Source of the DNA: an uncultured Paracoccaceae bacterium
GTDB lineage: Bacteria; Pseudomonadota; Alphaproteobacteria; Rhodobacterales; Rhodobacteraceae
NCBI GenBank assembly: GCA_947489705.1
Contig: CANLEQ010000005.1
Span: forward strand, 62,001-126,000
Direction: 5' to 3'
DNA length: 64,000 bases
Shown: positions 27,382-37,367 of the stretch, piece after piece
Layout: every line of letters begins with the position of its first letter
Position numbering within the stretch: the first letter of the stretch is position 1
Notes under the pieces: model-generated
Databases searched by the model: none
What the model saw: only the letters and a program-made list of their open reading frames with translations
What the model was told of the DNA's origin: nothing
Made by a program: the position numbers and the translations under genes

Positions 27382-29673
27382 GTGTCCGATATCCGTGCCT
27401 CCATGCCCACTGTGCCACCTGGTTTCGTGACCCGTGTTTCGATCCTTCTGGGTCTTGCGCTGGTCCTGGCGGTCATCGCCTTCATCGTGCCGACACTTCC
27501 GGTTCGGCTGGGCTTTCTCGCGGCGGCCGTTGCGCTCTTGCTGCTGTCGTTGCCGCTGCTGGGGCTGAGCCTGTGGCGGGGCGTGTCCGAGGGGCGCATC
27601 GACGGCACGCTTCAGGCGGTACATGGCAACGATCCGAGCCCCGTCCTGCTGACCGATCCTGCGGGCGTTCTCGTCTGGTGCAACGCGCAGGCGTCAAAGG
27701 CGCTCGGGCTCGGGCAGGGCGGGGGCGTGGTGTCCGCCCTGAGCTCGTCGGCGGCCATGCCCGACGCGCTGATCGCCCGGTTGCTGAGCGCGGCGCGCGA
27801 TCACGGACGCGCCGAGCAGCGGGTGGATGTCGAGGGGCGCGCGCACGATCTGCATGTCGATCGGGTCGGGCCCGACCGGCTCCTGTGGCGGTTCCACCCC
27901 GGACCGGGCCTCGACGCGGACGGTCGCGAGGACGGTCCGCTGCAGATCAGGATCGATGCCGGCGGCTCGATCGTCTGGATCTCGCCGCGTCTTCTTGAGC
28001 GTCTGGACCATCCGCCGGCGCATGTGGATGGCCTGGTCGAGCGGCCGCCGCTCAAGCTCAACGCGGCGCAGACGCTCAAATGCGACGATCAGGCCCTGCG
28101 GTGCTGGGTGACGGGCCGGGCGGTCGGCGACGACTTGCGCGAAATTTCGTTCCAGCCGGTGCCGCAGGAGCGCGAGGACACCCAGTTCGACACGCTCCCC
28201 GTTCCGCTTCTGGAGATCGAGGAAGACGGCACGGTCGCCAAGGCCAACCGGCTGGCCCGGCAGCTTCTGTCGCTGGAGACAGGCGAGACGGTGGCGCTCC
28301 ACAATCTCTTCGAGGGGCTCGGCCGTCAGGTGGGCGACTGGCTGGGCGATGCCTTCGACGGACGCGCGCGCGGTCGGCCCGAGGTGATGCGCGCTTCGCG
28401 TGCCGAGAACGACCTCTTCATCCAGGTGACGCTGGAACAGGTGGGCGAAGGGCCCGATACGCGGATGATGGCGGTCCTGCATGACGCGACCGAGATGAAG
28501 CGGCTCGAGGCGCAGTTCGTGCAGAGCCAGAAGATGCAGGCGATCGGCCAACTCGCCGGCGGCGTCGCGCATGATTTCAACAACCTGCTGACCGCGATCA
28601 GCGGCCATTGCGACCTTTTGCTGTTGCGCCACGATCCCGGCGACCAGGATTTCGCGGATCTCGAGCAGATCAATCAAAACGCGAACCGGGCGGCGGCGCT
28701 TGTGGGGCAGTTGCTGGCATTTTCGCGCAAGCAGAACCTACGGCCCGAGATCCTCGACCTGCGCGACATCCTGTCGGATCTGACGCATCTGCTGAACCGG
28801 CTCGTGGGGGAACGGGTCAGGCTGTCGTTCAGCCATGGACCCGACCTGCGCATGGTGCGCGTCGACCGCCGGCAGCTCGAGCAAGTGATCGTCAACCTCG
28901 TGGTCAATGCCCGCGATGCCATGCCGAAGGGCGGCGACGTGAAGGTGATCACCCGCACCCTGACGCTGGAGACCCCCGAGGCGCATGACCGCGTCGAGGT
29001 GCCCGCGGGACGCTACGCGCTGATCGAGGTGGTCGATCAGGGGACCGGCATTCCCGAGAGCACGATCACCAAGATCTTCGAGCCGTTCTTCACCACCAAG
29101 AAGACGGGCGAGGGGACGGGCCTCGGCCTGTCCACCGCCTATGGCATCGTCAAGCAGACCGGCGGCTACATCTTCGCGCGATCCGAGCTCGGCAAGGGCA
29201 CCACCTTCTCGATTTATCTGCCGATCTCGGACCATGCGGCGATCGCGCTGGCCCCGGTCGACAAGGCCAAGGAGATCCAGAAGCCGCAGGCGGAAGGCCG
29301 CATCCTGCTGGTCGAGGATGAGGCCCCGGTACGCGCCTTCGCCACCCGCGCGCTCAGGATGCGGGGGCACGAGGTGCTCGAGGCCGAGGATGCCGAGGCC
29401 GCGCTTGCGATCTGCAGCGACGCGTCGGTCGAGATCGACGTGTTCGTGACCGACGTGATCATGCCGGGACGCGACGGGCCGTCATGGGTCCGCGAGGCGC
29501 TCGAAACCCGCCCCGATACAAGGGTGATCTTCGTATCGGGTTATGCGGAGGAAAGTTTCACCGAGGCGCAGGCCGCGATCCCCAATTCCACCTTCCTTCC
29601 CAAGCCCTTTTCCCTGCGCGACCTGACCGCGACCGTGGAGGCGCAACTCAAGGCACCGTCGCGGCCGGATTGA
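27382..29673 (+). CDS. cckA: Hybrid sensor histidine kinase/receiver, CckA
   Basis: Membrane hybrid kinase of the CckA-ChpT-CtrA phosphorelay, which controls cell cycle in Caulobacter and motility, gene transfer agents and differentiation in Rhodobacterales. GTG 27382 is preferred because AAAGG sits six bases upstream (763 aa); ATG 27403 has no SD. Order: two membrane segments (about 20-37 and 42-62), PAS-like regions (about 80-360), HisKA with GGVAHDFNNLLTAISGH (His about 397), HATPase with NLVVNARDAMPKGG and TGEGTGLGLSTAYGIVKQTGG, and a C-terminal receiver RILLVEDEAPVRAF...VTDVIMPGRDG (Asp about 691). All catalytic residues are intact. The perfect CtrA box upstream supports the name. Confidence 0.93.
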   Translation: MSDIRASMPTVPPGFVTRVSILLGLALVLAVIAFIVPTLPVRLGFLAAAVALLLLSLPLLGLSLWRGVSEGRIDGTLQAVHGNDPSPVLLTDPAGVLVWCNAQASKALGLGQGGGVVSALSSSAAMPDALIARLLSAARDHGRAEQRVDVEGRAHDLHVDRVGPDRLLWRFHPGPGLDADGREDGPLQIRIDAGGSIVWISPRLLERLDHPPAHVDGLVERPPLKLNAAQTLKCDDQALRCWVTGRAVGDDLREISFQPVPQEREDTQFDTLPVPLLEIEEDGTVAKANRLARQLLSLETGETVALHNLFEGLGRQVGDWLGDAFDGRARGRPEVMRASRAENDLFIQVTLEQVGEGPDTRMMAVLHDATEMKRLEAQFVQSQKMQAIGQLAGGVAHDFNNLLTAISGHCDLLLLRHDPGDQDFADLEQINQNANRAAALVGQLLAFSRKQNLRPEILDLRDILSDLTHLLNRLVGERVRLSFSHGPDLRMVRVDRRQLEQVIVNLVVNARDAMPKGGDVKVITRTLTLETPEAHDRVEVPAGRYALIEVVDQGTGIPESTITKIFEPFFTTKKTGEGTGLGLSTAYGIVKQTGGYIFARSELGKGTTFSIYLPISDHAAIALAPVDKAKEIQKPQAEGRILLVEDEAPVRAFATRALRMRGHEVLEAEDAEAALAICSDASVEIDVFVTDVIMPGRDGPSWVREALETRPDTRVIFVSGYAEESFTEAQAAIPNSTFLPKPFSLRDLTATVEAQLKAPSRPD

Positions 29674-29741
29674 CGGGCGCCGTTAACCGACGCGAGGGTA
29701 TGGTCTTGATTTGTTCACCGTGTTCCTCCACATGGTTATGA

Positions 29742-29756
29742 GAACGGGTCATGAAC
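29742..29756 (+). promoter_or_regulatory. LexA SOS box of recA
   Basis: GAAC-GGGTCAT-GAAC matches the alphaproteobacterial SOS box, the direct repeat GAAC-N7-GAAC (GTTC-N7-GTTC on the other strand). It is 49 bases upstream of the recA ATG, where LexA would cover the promoter. Confidence 0.85.
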
Positions 29757-29805
29757 AAACGCATGATTGCCGCTGCGCCGTGGACATGGAATAAGGAATT
29801 CGAAA

Positions 29806-30879
29806 ATGGGCAAGGCTGGACTTTTGGACATGGCTGAAAAGCAGAATACCGACAAGCAGAAGGCGCTTGATTCCGCACTGGCCCAGATCGAACGGCAGTT
29901 CGGCAAGGGTTCGATCATGAAGCTCGGCGGCGAGAATGCGCTGCCCGACATCGAAGCGACCTCGACCGGATCACTCGGGCTCGACATCGCGCTCGGCATC
30001 GGCGGACTTCCCAAAGGGCGGATCATCGAGGTCTACGGTCCGGAAAGCTCGGGCAAGACGACGCTGACGCTGCACGCGGTGGCCGAAGAGCAGAAGAAGG
30101 GCGGGGTCTGCGCGTTCGTCGACGCGGAACACGCGCTCGATCCGCAATATGCGCGCAAGCTGGGCGTCAATCTCGACGAATTGCTGATCTCCCAGCCCGA
30201 TACCGGGGAACAGGCGCTGGAGATCACCGATACGCTCGTCCGGTCGGGCGCCGTCAGCATGGTCGTGGTCGATTCGGTCGCGGCACTCACGCCCAAATCC
30301 GAGCTAGAGGGCGATATGGGCGACAGTTCGGTCGGGGTTCATGCGCGCCTGATGAGCCAGGCGATGCGCAAGCTGACCGGGTCGATCAGCCGGACCGGCT
30401 GCATGGTGATCTTCATCAACCAGATCCGCATGAAGATCGGCGTCATGTTCGGCAGCCCCGAGACCACGACCGGCGGCAACGCGCTGAAATTCTACTCCTC
30501 GGTGCGCCTCGATATCCGCCGCATCGGCTCGATCAAGGATCGCGACGAGGTGGTCGGCAACCAGACGAAGGTCAAGGTCGTCAAGAACAAGGTCGCGCCG
30601 CCCTTCAAGGTCGTCGAGTTCGACATCATGTACGGCGAGGGCATCTCCAAGATGGGCGAGCTGATCGATATGGGCGTGAAGGCCGGCATCGTCGACAAGT
30701 CGGGTTCCTGGTTCTCCTACGGCGACGAGCGGATCGGCCAGGGGCGCGAGAACGCCAAGATGTTCCTGAGAGAGAATTCGGCGATGGCGCTGGAGATCGA
30801 GGACAAGATCCGCGCCGCGCACGGCCTCGATTTCGACGGCCCGAAGAGCACGAACGACGAGGACCTGCTCGAGGAGTGA
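29806..30879 (+). CDS. recA: Recombinase A
   Basis: ATP-dependent strand-exchange protein for homologous recombination and LexA co-protease in the SOS response. The ATG at 29806 ([21 protein letters not shown], 357 aa) follows AAGGA by eight bases; the track start at 29767 lacks an SD. Walker [21 protein letters not shown]-type [13 protein letters not shown], Walker [24 protein letters not shown] and the L2 loop [30 protein letters not shown] are intact. SOS control is directly indicated by the upstream GAAC-N7-GAAC. alaS follows on the same strand after 139 bases. Confidence 0.98.
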   Translation: MGKAGLLDMAEKQNTDKQKALDSALAQIERQFGKGSIMKLGGENALPDIEATSTGSLGLDIALGIGGLPKGRIIEVYGPESSGKTTLTLHAVAEEQKKGGVCAFVDAEHALDPQYARKLGVNLDELLISQPDTGEQALEITDTLVRSGAVSMVVVDSVAALTPKSELEGDMGDSSVGVHARLMSQAMRKLTGSISRTGCMVIFINQIRMKIGVMFGSPETTTGGNALKFYSSVRLDIRRIGSIKDRDEVVGNQTKVKVVKNKVAPPFKVVEFDIMYGEGISKMGELIDMGVKAGIVDKSGSWFSYGDERIGQGRENAKMFLRENSAMALEIEDKIRAAHGLDFDGPKSTNDEDLLEE

Positions 30880-31018
30880 TCGGTTCGCGGCCCCGGGGGC
30901 GGCGTCTTCCCGGACGCTGCGCCGAGATTGGAATCATGGCGCCGCCCGCTTGCCGCTCGGGGCGCGGAAGGATAGACGTCCGGGTCAAAGCCTGGACGCC
31001 GAAGGACCCGCGCACGAC

Positions 31019-33676
31019 ATGCATAGCCTGAACGATATCCGGTCGACCTTCCTCGATTTCTTCGTGAAGAACGGTCACACCGAGGTGCACAGTTCGCCTC
31101 TGGTTCCGCGCAACGATCCGACGTTGATGTTCACCAATTCGGGGATGGTTCAGTTCAAGAACCTCTTCACGGGCGTCGAGACCCGCGAATATTCGCGTGC
31201 CACGACCAGTCAGAAATGCGTGCGCGCCGGCGGAAAGCACAACGATCTCGACAATGTCGGCTATACCGCGCGGCACCATACGTTCTTCGAGATGCTTGGG
31301 AATTTCAGCTTCGGCGATTATTTCAAGGAAGAGGCGATCGTCTTTGCCTGGGACCTGATCACCAAGGAATTCGGCATCGATCCGAAGCGCCTTCTGGTCA
31401 CGGTCTATCACACGGACGACCACGCGGCCGAGATCTGGAAAAAACATGCCGGCCTGACCGACGACCGCATCATCCGCATTCCCACCAACGACAATTTCTG
31501 GATGATGGGCGAGACCGGCCCCTGCGGCCCGTGCTCGGAGATCTTCTACGATCATGGCGATCATATCCCCGGCGGGCCTCCGGGCAGCCCCGACGAGGAC
31601 GGCGACCGGTTCATCGAGATCTGGAACCTGGTCTTCATGCAATACGAGCGGCTCGAGAACGGCACGCAGCGCGACCTGCCGAACCAGAGCATTGATACCG
31701 GCATGGGATTGGAGCGGATCGGCGCGCTGCTGCAGGGCAAGCACGACAATTACGACACCGACCTCATGCGCTACCTCATCGAGGCGTCGGCCCATGCCAC
31801 AAATACCGATCCGGACGGGCCCGGCAATGTCCACCACCGGGTGATCGCCGATCATCTGCGCTCGACATCGTTCCTGATCGCGGACGGCGTCCTGCCGTCG
31901 AGCGAGGGGCGCGGCTATGTGCTGCGCCGGATCATGCGCCGCGCGATGCGGCACGCGCATCTTCTGGGGGCCGCCGATCCGGTGATGCATCGCCTGGTCC
32001 CGGCACTGGTGCACCAGATGGGCCAGGCCTTCCCCGAACTGGGGCAGACCCAGCGGATGATCGAGCAGACCCTGCTGGGCGAGGAGACGCGGTTCCGCCA
32101 GACGCTCGAGCGGGGGCTGAAGCTTCTCGACGATGAGATCGCGACGCTTCCCGAAGGCGCCGATCTGCCCGGCGAGGCCGCGTTCAAGCTCTACGACACG
32201 TTCGGGTTTCCGCTGGACCTGACGCAGGACGCGCTGCGCGAGAAGGGTCGCGGCGTGAACACCGAAAGCTTCGATTCGGCGATGGCCGCGCAGAAGGCGC
32301 AGGCCCGCGCGGCATGGGCGGGATCGGGCGAGACCGCGGATGCCAGCGTGTGGTTCGACATCGCGGAACGCCACGGCATCACCGAATTCTTCGGCTACGA
32401 CACGCTCGAGGCGGAGGCACAGGTCACCGCAATCGTGCGTGACGGCGCGCCGGTTTCGACGGCGACGGCGGGCGACAGCGTCCAGATCGTCGTCAACCAG
32501 ACGCCGTTCTACGCCGAGGCGGGCGGGCAGGTCGGGGATAGCGGACAAATGGTCGGCGATGGCGCGCGGCTGAGGATCACGGATACCAAGAAGGTCGCGG
32601 GGGTGTTCATCCACTTCGCCGAGGTCGAGGAGGGCGAGATCTTGGTCGGCGCCGCGGTGCAGCTCGCCGTCGAGGCCGATCGTCGGCAGCGGATCCGCGC
32701 GAACCATTCGGCCACGCATCTGCTGCACGAGGCGTTGCGCCAGAGGCTGGGCGATCACGTGGCACAGCGCGGATCGCTCAACGCGCCCGAGCGTCTGCGC
32801 TTCGATTTCAGCCACACGGCGGCCTTGAGCGCGGCGGAGATCCGCGACGTCGAGCGCGACGTGAATGCCTATATCCGCCAGAATTCCCCGGTCGAGACCC
32901 GTATCATGACGCCCGACGACGCCCGTGCCCTGGGGGCGCAAGCGCTCTTCGGCGAGAAGTACGGCGACGAGGTTCGCGTGGTCAGCATGGGGCGCGCCGA
33001 TACCGGCAAGGGGGTCGACGGGAGAACCTGGTCGATCGAGCTTTGCGGGGGCACGCATACCGCGCATACGGGCGAGATCGGGCTTTTCGTAATTTTGGGC
33101 GACGGCGCGTCCTCGTCCGGGGTGCGCCGGATCGAGGCCCTGACCGGCGAGGCGGCGTTCGATCATCTCCGCGAGCGGAACGAACGTCTGGGTCAGGCGG
33201 CTGCGACCCTGAAGACGCAAGCCCTCGACGTGCCCGAGCGGGTTCGCGCGCTCATGGACGAACGCAAGTCCCTGTCGAACGAGGTGGCGCAGTTGCGCCG
33301 CGACGTCGCGATGGGGGCGGGGTCGTCGGATGGTCCCGAGGCGCGGAAGGTGGGGGATATCACCTTCGTCGCACAAGTCCTCGGCGGCGTCGGTGGCAAG
33401 GATCTGCCGGGTCTGATCGACGCGCAGAAGGCGCGCCTGAAAAGCGGCGCGGTTCTGCTGATCGCGGGCGATGACGGCAAGGCGGCCGTGGCGGCCGGGG
33501 TCAGCGATGACCTCACCGATCGGCTTTCGGCGGTCGACATGGTGCGCGTCGCGGTCCAAGAACTGGGCGGCAAGGGCGGCGGTGGCCGGCCGGACATGGC
33601 ACGAGGCGGGGGCAGGGATATCGCCCGCGCCGATGCCGCCATCGCATCCGTCGAAACCCTGATCGGAGAAGTCTGA
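31019..33676 (+). CDS. alaS: Alanyl-tRNA synthetase
   Basis: Charges tRNA-Ala and edits Ser/Gly mischarging. ATG 31019 ([15 protein letters not shown], 885 aa) has GAAGGA upstream. Class II catalytic core: [23 protein letters not shown] and [35 protein letters not shown]; editing-domain zinc/His motifs [19 protein letters not shown] and [14 protein letters not shown]-terminal coiled coil and DHHA1-like [16 protein letters not shown]. Complete and of usual length. recA-alaS adjacency is common in bacteria. Its TGA overlaps the ATG of the DUF1330 gene, implying coupled translation. Confidence 0.97.
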   Translation: MHSLNDIRSTFLDFFVKNGHTEVHSSPLVPRNDPTLMFTNSGMVQFKNLFTGVETREYSRATTSQKCVRAGGKHNDLDNVGYTARHHTFFEMLGNFSFGDYFKEEAIVFAWDLITKEFGIDPKRLLVTVYHTDDHAAEIWKKHAGLTDDRIIRIPTNDNFWMMGETGPCGPCSEIFYDHGDHIPGGPPGSPDEDGDRFIEIWNLVFMQYERLENGTQRDLPNQSIDTGMGLERIGALLQGKHDNYDTDLMRYLIEASAHATNTDPDGPGNVHHRVIADHLRSTSFLIADGVLPSSEGRGYVLRRIMRRAMRHAHLLGAADPVMHRLVPALVHQMGQAFPELGQTQRMIEQTLLGEETRFRQTLERGLKLLDDEIATLPEGADLPGEAAFKLYDTFGFPLDLTQDALREKGRGVNTESFDSAMAAQKAQARAAWAGSGETADASVWFDIAERHGITEFFGYDTLEAEAQVTAIVRDGAPVSTATAGDSVQIVVNQTPFYAEAGGQVGDSGQMVGDGARLRITDTKKVAGVFIHFAEVEEGEILVGAAVQLAVEADRRQRIRANHSATHLLHEALRQRLGDHVAQRGSLNAPERLRFDFSHTAALSAAEIRDVERDVNAYIRQNSPVETRIMTPDDARALGAQALFGEKYGDEVRVVSMGRADTGKGVDGRTWSIELCGGTHTAHTGEIGLFVILGDGASSSGVRRIEALTGEAAFDHLRERNERLGQAAATLKTQALDVPERVRALMDERKSLSNEVAQLRRDVAMGAGSSDGPEARKVGDITFVAQVLGGVGGKDLPGLIDAQKARLKSGAVLLIAGDDGKAAVAAGVSDDLTDRLSAVDMVRVAVQELGGKGGGGRPDMARGGGRDIARADAAIASVETLIGEV

Positions 33677-33978
33677 TGGCAGCACTCTGGATTGCGCATG
33701 TGCGCGTCACCGACGAGGAGGCCTATTGCCGTTACGCCGCGCTCGCGACCGAGGCGATCGCGGATCACGGCGGAACCTTCATCGCCCGCGGCGGGCGGTA
33801 CGTCCGGCTGGAGGGGCCCGATCGTCCGCGCAACGTGGTCGCACGATTCCCGAGCGTCGAGGCGGCCGAAGCCTGCTATCGATCGGAGGCGTACCAGACT
33901 GCGCTCGGCCACGCGAAGGGTGCCGCCGAACGGGAGCTGGTGATCGTCGAGACGACCGAGGATCAGGCGGAACGCTGA
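33676..33978 (+). CDS. DUF1330 family protein
   Basis: A 100-aa small cytoplasmic protein of the DUF1330 family (dimeric alpha+beta barrel, function not established). Diagnostic stretch: WIAHVRVTDEEAYCRYAALATEAIADHGGTFIARGGRYVRLEGPDRPRNVVARFPSVEAAEACYRSEAYQ. It starts within the alaS stop codon (TGATG), so it is the last gene of an alaS-DUF1330 unit. Its 3' end overlaps the convergent dsbB-like gene by 16 bases. The fold resembles YciI and antibiotic monooxygenase-like proteins, but no catalytic role can be assigned. Confidence 0.85.
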   Translation: MAALWIAHVRVTDEEAYCRYAALATEAIADHGGTFIARGGRYVRLEGPDRPRNVVARFPSVEAAEACYRSEAYQTALGHAKGAAERELVIVETTEDQAER

Positions 33979-34433
33979 AGTCTGCGAAACGCGCTCAACC
34001 AGATCGCGGCCAGCAGGACGGAAAAGACGGCGTTCCACGACGCCATCGACAGGCCCGCGAAAGACCAGGCAATCTCGTCGCACATGACGATGCGGTCCAT
34101 CACATCGGTGGAGAGCAGGTCCGCCCCGGACAATCCGCCGAGGCTCTGACCGCCGGAACACGAGGTCGGGCCTTCCCACCAGCCGCGTTCGACGCCGCTG
34201 TGATAGACGCCGATCGCGGCGGTCGTGAGCATGGCGATCGCGCCCGTCAGTGCGACGAACCGGTTGGACCACAGAACGGCCACGATCCCGGCGACGATCG
34301 CCACGACATGCGGCCAGCGCTGCCAGAGGCACATCTTGCAGGGCGCATACCCCATGGCCTGGAATGCGTAGGCGCCGGCCAGAAGGGCGAAAGAGCCGAG
34401 GGCCGCGATCCACATGCGATGCGTCGCGCTCAT
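33963..34433 (-). CDS. dsbB: DsbB-like disulfide bond formation protein
   Basis: Inner-membrane quinone-linked oxidase that reoxidises a DsbA-type thiol oxidase. Start ATG 34433 (MSATHRMWIAALGSF, 156 aa); the track's longer form is read-through of the upstream gene in another frame. Four membrane helices are visible; the first periplasmic loop has the redox pair CKMC (Cys32, Cys35) in CKMCLWQRWPH, and the second loop carries the other pair in PTSCSGGQ...DRIVMCDEIAWSF. Its start overlaps the YqaA-like stop as ATGA. No dsbA lies in the window. Confidence 0.9.
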   Translation of the reverse strand: MSATHRMWIAALGSFALLAGAYAFQAMGYAPCKMCLWQRWPHVVAIVAGIVAVLWSNRFVALTGAIAMLTTAAIGVYHSGVERGWWEGPTSCSGGQSLGGLSGADLLSTDVMDRIVMCDEIAWSFAGLSMASWNAVFSVLLAAIWLSAFRRLQRSA

Positions 34434-35008
34434 ATGAACCTCAGGACGACGAAACCGCCGACCAGCAGGACGATGCAAGCGGTGAAGACGGCGCCGAGAC
34501 GGCGCTCGATGAAATCGCGGATCGGCTCGCCGAATTTCCACAGCAAGGTCGCGACGACGAAGAACCGCAATCCCCGCGCCAGGACCGACGCCACGAGGAA
34601 GATCGGCAGCGACAGACCCGTCGCGCCGGACAGGATCGTAACGACCTTGAACGGAAACGGCGTGATGCCGGCGATCAGCACGGCCCATGCCCCCCAGGCA
34701 TTGTAGGCCGCCGAGAATTCGCCGAACCGGGCATCCTTGCCGTAAAATTCCAGAACGGGGCGGCCGACCTGCTCGAAAAGCCCGAAGCCGATCCAGTAGC
34801 CCGCGAGCCCGCCGAGGACCGACGCCGCGGTGCAGAGCGCCGCGATCACGAAAGCGCGGTTCGGTCGCGCCAGGATCATCGGGATCATCAGGATGTCCGG
34901 CGGGATCGGAAAGACGCTGCTTTCCACGAATGCCACGATCGCCAAGGCCCACATCGCATGACGATGAGCGGCCAGTGACAGGGTCCAGTCGTAAAGGCGT
35001 CTGATCAT
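34430..35008 (-). CDS. YqaA/DedA-family membrane protein
   Basis: A 192-aa inner-membrane protein of the YqaA branch of the DedA/VTT family. These proteins are linked to lipid scrambling or membrane homeostasis; a specific role is not known. Four to five hydrophobic segments and the family motifs ESSVFPIPPDILMIPMILARP and AGITPFPFKVVTILSGATGLSLPIF are clear. I prefer ATG 35008 (MIRRLYDWTLSLAAHRHAMW) over the track start 14 codons earlier. Middle gene of nudix-yqaA-dsbB on the minus strand: 60 bases after the NUDIX gene and overlapping dsbB. Confidence 0.88.
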   Translation of the reverse strand: MIRRLYDWTLSLAAHRHAMWALAIVAFVESSVFPIPPDILMIPMILARPNRAFVIAALCTAASVLGGLAGYWIGFGLFEQVGRPVLEFYGKDARFGEFSAAYNAWGAWAVLIAGITPFPFKVVTILSGATGLSLPIFLVASVLARGLRFFVVATLLWKFGEPIRDFIERRLGAVFTACIVLLVGGFVVLRFI

Positions 35009-35068
35009 GGGCGCTCTAGATACGGATCGCGAGTTTTGGTCAAGCCGCAACAGGCACGCAGCCCACGC

Positions 35069-35533
35069 TCATCCGGCGCCGAGATCCGTCCAGTTCCGCC
35101 GCAGGGCGAGTCGCGCGAGGTCGAGCACCCGTGGAGAGGTCTCGATCGCACTCACCGCCAAGGCGTCGACATCGATCCACGACGCCGCGTCGACATCGTC
35201 CGCGGGCGCGGGGTCGCCCTCCGGATCGGCGCAGAGAACCGCGGCGAGCAGGTAATGGTGGGTCAGCCGGCCATCCGCCGCGTGACGCAGGACATCGATA
35301 TTGGTAAGATACCCCAAGGGCCGGGCAGTCACGCCAGTTTCCTCGCGAAGCTCCCTGGCCGCCGCCGTCAGGGCGGTCTCGCCCCATTCGACATGACCGC
35401 CCGGAAATCCCCAGAGACCCGCATTGGGCGCATTCCTGCGCCGGACCAGAAGCACGGCTCCGTTCCGAACGACCACCGCCAGCGCGCCCAGCTTGGGCAT
35501 TCCTGTCATCGCGGAATCGACTTCCTTGCTCAT
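35069..35533 (-). CDS. NUDIX hydrolase
   Basis: Hydrolyses a nucleoside diphosphate linked to another moiety. A canonical Nudix box, [24 protein letters not shown], lies at about residues 46-69 in a 154-aa protein, so metal-dependent activity is expected; the substrate is unknown. Start ATG 35533 ([21 protein letters not shown]) is preferred; a start at MTGMPK is also possible. The track's 241-aa ORF reads antisense through tRNA-Leu and is wrong upstream of this point. It is the first gene of the nudix-yqaA-dsbB string and lies head to head with tRNA-Leu. Confidence 0.9.
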   Translation of the reverse strand: MSKEVDSAMTGMPKLGALAVVVRNGAVLLVRRRNAPNAGLWGFPGGHVEWGETALTAAARELREETGVTARPLGYLTNIDVLRHAADGRLTHHYLLAAVLCADPEGDPAPADDVDAASWIDVDALAVSAIETSPRVLDLARLALRRNWTDLGAG

Positions 35534-35586
35534 TCGCCCTTTTCTCGGGTCCGGTGCCGGGCTAAACCCTGCCGCGGTGGATACTT

Positions 35587-35672
35587 GCCCGTGTGGCGGA
35601 ATGGTAGACGCAGGGGATTCAAAATCCCCCGCTGGAAACAGCGTGCCGGTTCGAGTCCGGCCACGGGTACCA
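35587..35672 (+). tRNA. tRNA-Leu (anticodon CAA)
   Basis: An 86-base class II tRNA with CCA encoded. The acceptor GCCCGTG pairs with CACGGGT (one G-T at the end); the anticodon stem GGGGA/TCCCC flanks loop TTCAAAA, giving CAA, which reads UUG. The long variable arm CGCTGGAAACAGCG and the T-arm GCCGGTTCGAGTCCGGC are complete, as is the D-arm region TGGCGGAATGGTAGACGC. Followed five bases later by a hairpin. Confidence 0.97.
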
Positions 35673-35676
35673 CCTT

Positions 35677-35695
35677 TCCCGCAGCCTTTGCGGGA
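35677..35695 (+). terminator. Hairpin after tRNA-Leu
   Basis: TCCCGCA-GCCTT-TGCGGGA, a perfect 7-base-pair stem with a 5-base loop immediately after the tRNA. There is no T-run, so it may be a terminator or a 3' processing signal. Confidence 0.5.
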
Positions 35696-35812
35696 GTGCC
35701 GGCGACGGCCCGATTCTGGCTGATCGGGGCAGGAGCCTTTCCTACGCTCGATGAACCACAGTTTCGCGATGCAGCAAGCTCGCGGGGAAGCCACGGATCA
35801 CGGCCCGCTCGA

Positions 35813-36586
35813 TCATCTGGGTTCTGCGCCCAGGCGGTGAAGGCGCGCCTTCAGGCCTTCGGGAACCACACCGCTCAGCATCGTGACGATGCGGTTCGGA
35901 AGGCCCGGAACGACGCCGCGTTCGCCCGCCATCGTGGCCTTGTATCCCGCCTCGGCGACCTTGGCGACGTCGCCCTTTTCATGCTGCGCGATCGGCGCTT
36001 CGGTAAGGTCGTTTTCCTCGCGATGGAAGATCGGGGTCTCCGTGGGACCCGGCATGAGGCAGGTGAGGCTCACGGGGATGTCGCGCCACTCGTCCTGCAG
36101 GGCGTAGCAGAGGCTGTTGAGATAGGCCTTCGTGGCGTCATAGATCGCGTCGAAAGGCCCCGGCACGTAGCCGCCGATCGAGCCCGTGACGAGGATCCGG
36201 CCCGCACCGCGCGCCGCCATCTTGTTGCCCATGCGGTGCAACATCATCGTCGTCTGCAGGATGTTCAGGTCGATCAGCCGTTTGACATCCGCCCAATCCT
36301 GATCGGCGAAGGCGTGGCCGAGTGCACGCCCGGCATTGGCACAGAAAAGATCGATCTCGCGATCCGCGATCCTGTCCCAGAATGCCTGCACGCCGTCGCG
36401 ACCCGAGAGGTCGACGACCATCGCCTCGACATCCGCGCCGAGCGCACGAAGCTTGTCGGCGGCCGCGTGTATTTCCTCCTCGTCCGCGCAGATGATCAGA
36501 TCATGCCCGTCCTGCGCCGCGATTCGCGCCAGTTGATAGCCGATGCCGGTCGAGGCACCGGTGACGACGGCGAGCTTGTCAGCCAT
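35813..36586 (-). CDS. Short-chain dehydrogenase/reductase
   Basis: NAD(P)-dependent oxidoreductase of the classical SDR family, 257 aa from ATG 36586, which follows AAGGAG. Cofactor motif TGASTGIGYQLARIA (residues 8-22), NAG motif CANAGRALGHAF, catalytic Ser in ILVTGSIGGYVPGPF and Tyr-x3-Lys in YDATKAYLNSL. Substrate unknown. It is the last gene of SRPBCC-ADH-SDR-SDR and overlaps the upstream SDR by eight bases. Clear similarity to that neighbour, including TGASTGIG, MPGP and the C-terminal LSGVVP block, shows a tandem duplication. Confidence 0.9.
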   Translation of the reverse strand: MADKLAVVTGASTGIGYQLARIAAQDGHDLIICADEEEIHAAADKLRALGADVEAMVVDLSGRDGVQAFWDRIADREIDLFCANAGRALGHAFADQDWADVKRLIDLNILQTTMMLHRMGNKMAARGAGRILVTGSIGGYVPGPFDAIYDATKAYLNSLCYALQDEWRDIPVSLTCLMPGPTETPIFHREENDLTEAPIAQHEKGDVAKVAEAGYKATMAGERGVVPGLPNRIVTMLSGVVPEGLKARLHRLGAEPR

Positions 36587-37367
36587 TCGAATTCTCCTTC
36601 GGTTCGGCCATGTCGCGGTGCAGGCGCGCAAGAACCGAGTCGGGGACGACACCGCTCAGCGCGGACTGGACCTTCGTCATCAAGCCCGGCGACACGCCGG
36701 AGCAGCCCGCCTTCAGCGCCGCCCAGCCGTCGCGGGCCACCTTGGCCGGATCGGCCTTGGAATCGCTCTGGCCGACGGGGGTGTCGTCCATGTCGGCGCG
36801 GTGGAAGAATTCGGTCTCTACCGGGCCCGGCATGAGGCACGTGACGCTCACCCCCGTCTCCTTCAGCTCGTTGCGGATGCCGTAGCTCAGCGTGTCGAGA
36901 TAGGCCTTTGTGGCGTTGTAGACCGCCTGGAAGCTGCCCGGCATCTCGCCTGCGATCGAGCCGGTGATCAGGATCCGGCCCTGACCCGCATCGCGCATCG
37001 CGCGCGCGGCGCGCTGCACGACCGCGGTGGTGCCGGTGACGTTGAGGTGGATGACCTCCTCGATCCGGTCGGGCGATTGATCGAGAAACGCGTCGCCCAA
37101 ACCGCGGCCCGCATTGGCGAGCATGTAATCGACCGGCCGGTCGCCGATCGCCGCCCAGAGCGCGTCGACGCCGTGGGCGGTTGCAAGATCGGCCTGGACC
37201 GCCTCGACATTCGTTCCGTCCCGCCGCAGATCCTCCGCGGCCGCCACGATCTCCGCCTCGTTCGAGGTGACGATGAGATCGCAGCCGTCTTCGGCAGCCA
37301 GCCTTGCGAGTTCGAAACCGATACCGGTCGACGCCCCGGTAATGACGGCGAGAGCGCGGGCGGCCAT
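36579..37367 (-). CDS. Short-chain dehydrogenase/reductase, paralogue of the next gene
   Basis: Classical SDR of 262 aa. Motifs: VITGASTGIGFELARLA, LANAGRGLGDAF, ILITGSIAGEMPGSF and YNATKAYLDTL with the catalytic Tyr and Lys. The ATG at 37367 overlaps the ADH stop as TGATG; the track's start one codon earlier is TTG. Both SDRs share the DVEAMVVDL/NVEAVQADL region and the C-terminal tail VxxMLSGVVP / VQSALSGVVPDSVLARLHRDMAEP. As part of an operon with an alcohol dehydrogenase and an SRPBCC protein under a putative EcfG promoter, it may detoxify carbonyl compounds under stress; this is inference. Confidence 0.9.
   Translation of the reverse strand: MAARALAVITGASTGIGFELARLAAEDGCDLIVTSNEAEIVAAAEDLRRDGTNVEAVQADLATAHGVDALWAAIGDRPVDYMLANAGRGLGDAFLDQSPDRIEEVIHLNVTGTTAVVQRAARAMRDAGQGRILITGSIAGEMPGSFQAVYNATKAYLDTLSYGIRNELKETGVSVTCLMPGPVETEFFHRADMDDTPVGQSDSKADPAKVARDGWAALKAGCSGVSPGLMTKVQSALSGVVPDSVLARLHRDMAEPKENSNG

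Noticed and set aside
29692-29697. TTAACC half-site upstream of recA as a CtrA site
   Set aside because: No second TTAA at the right spacing; the hexamer is expected by chance. The SOS box is sufficient explanation.
29739-29795. 18-codon ORF in the recA leader ([10 protein letters not shown]...)
   Set aside because: No SD and it covers the SOS box/promoter region, so it is probably not transcribed in full.
30626-33685. 1019-aa minus-strand ORF across alaS
   Set aside because: Antisense shadow; overlaps the 3' end of recA as well.
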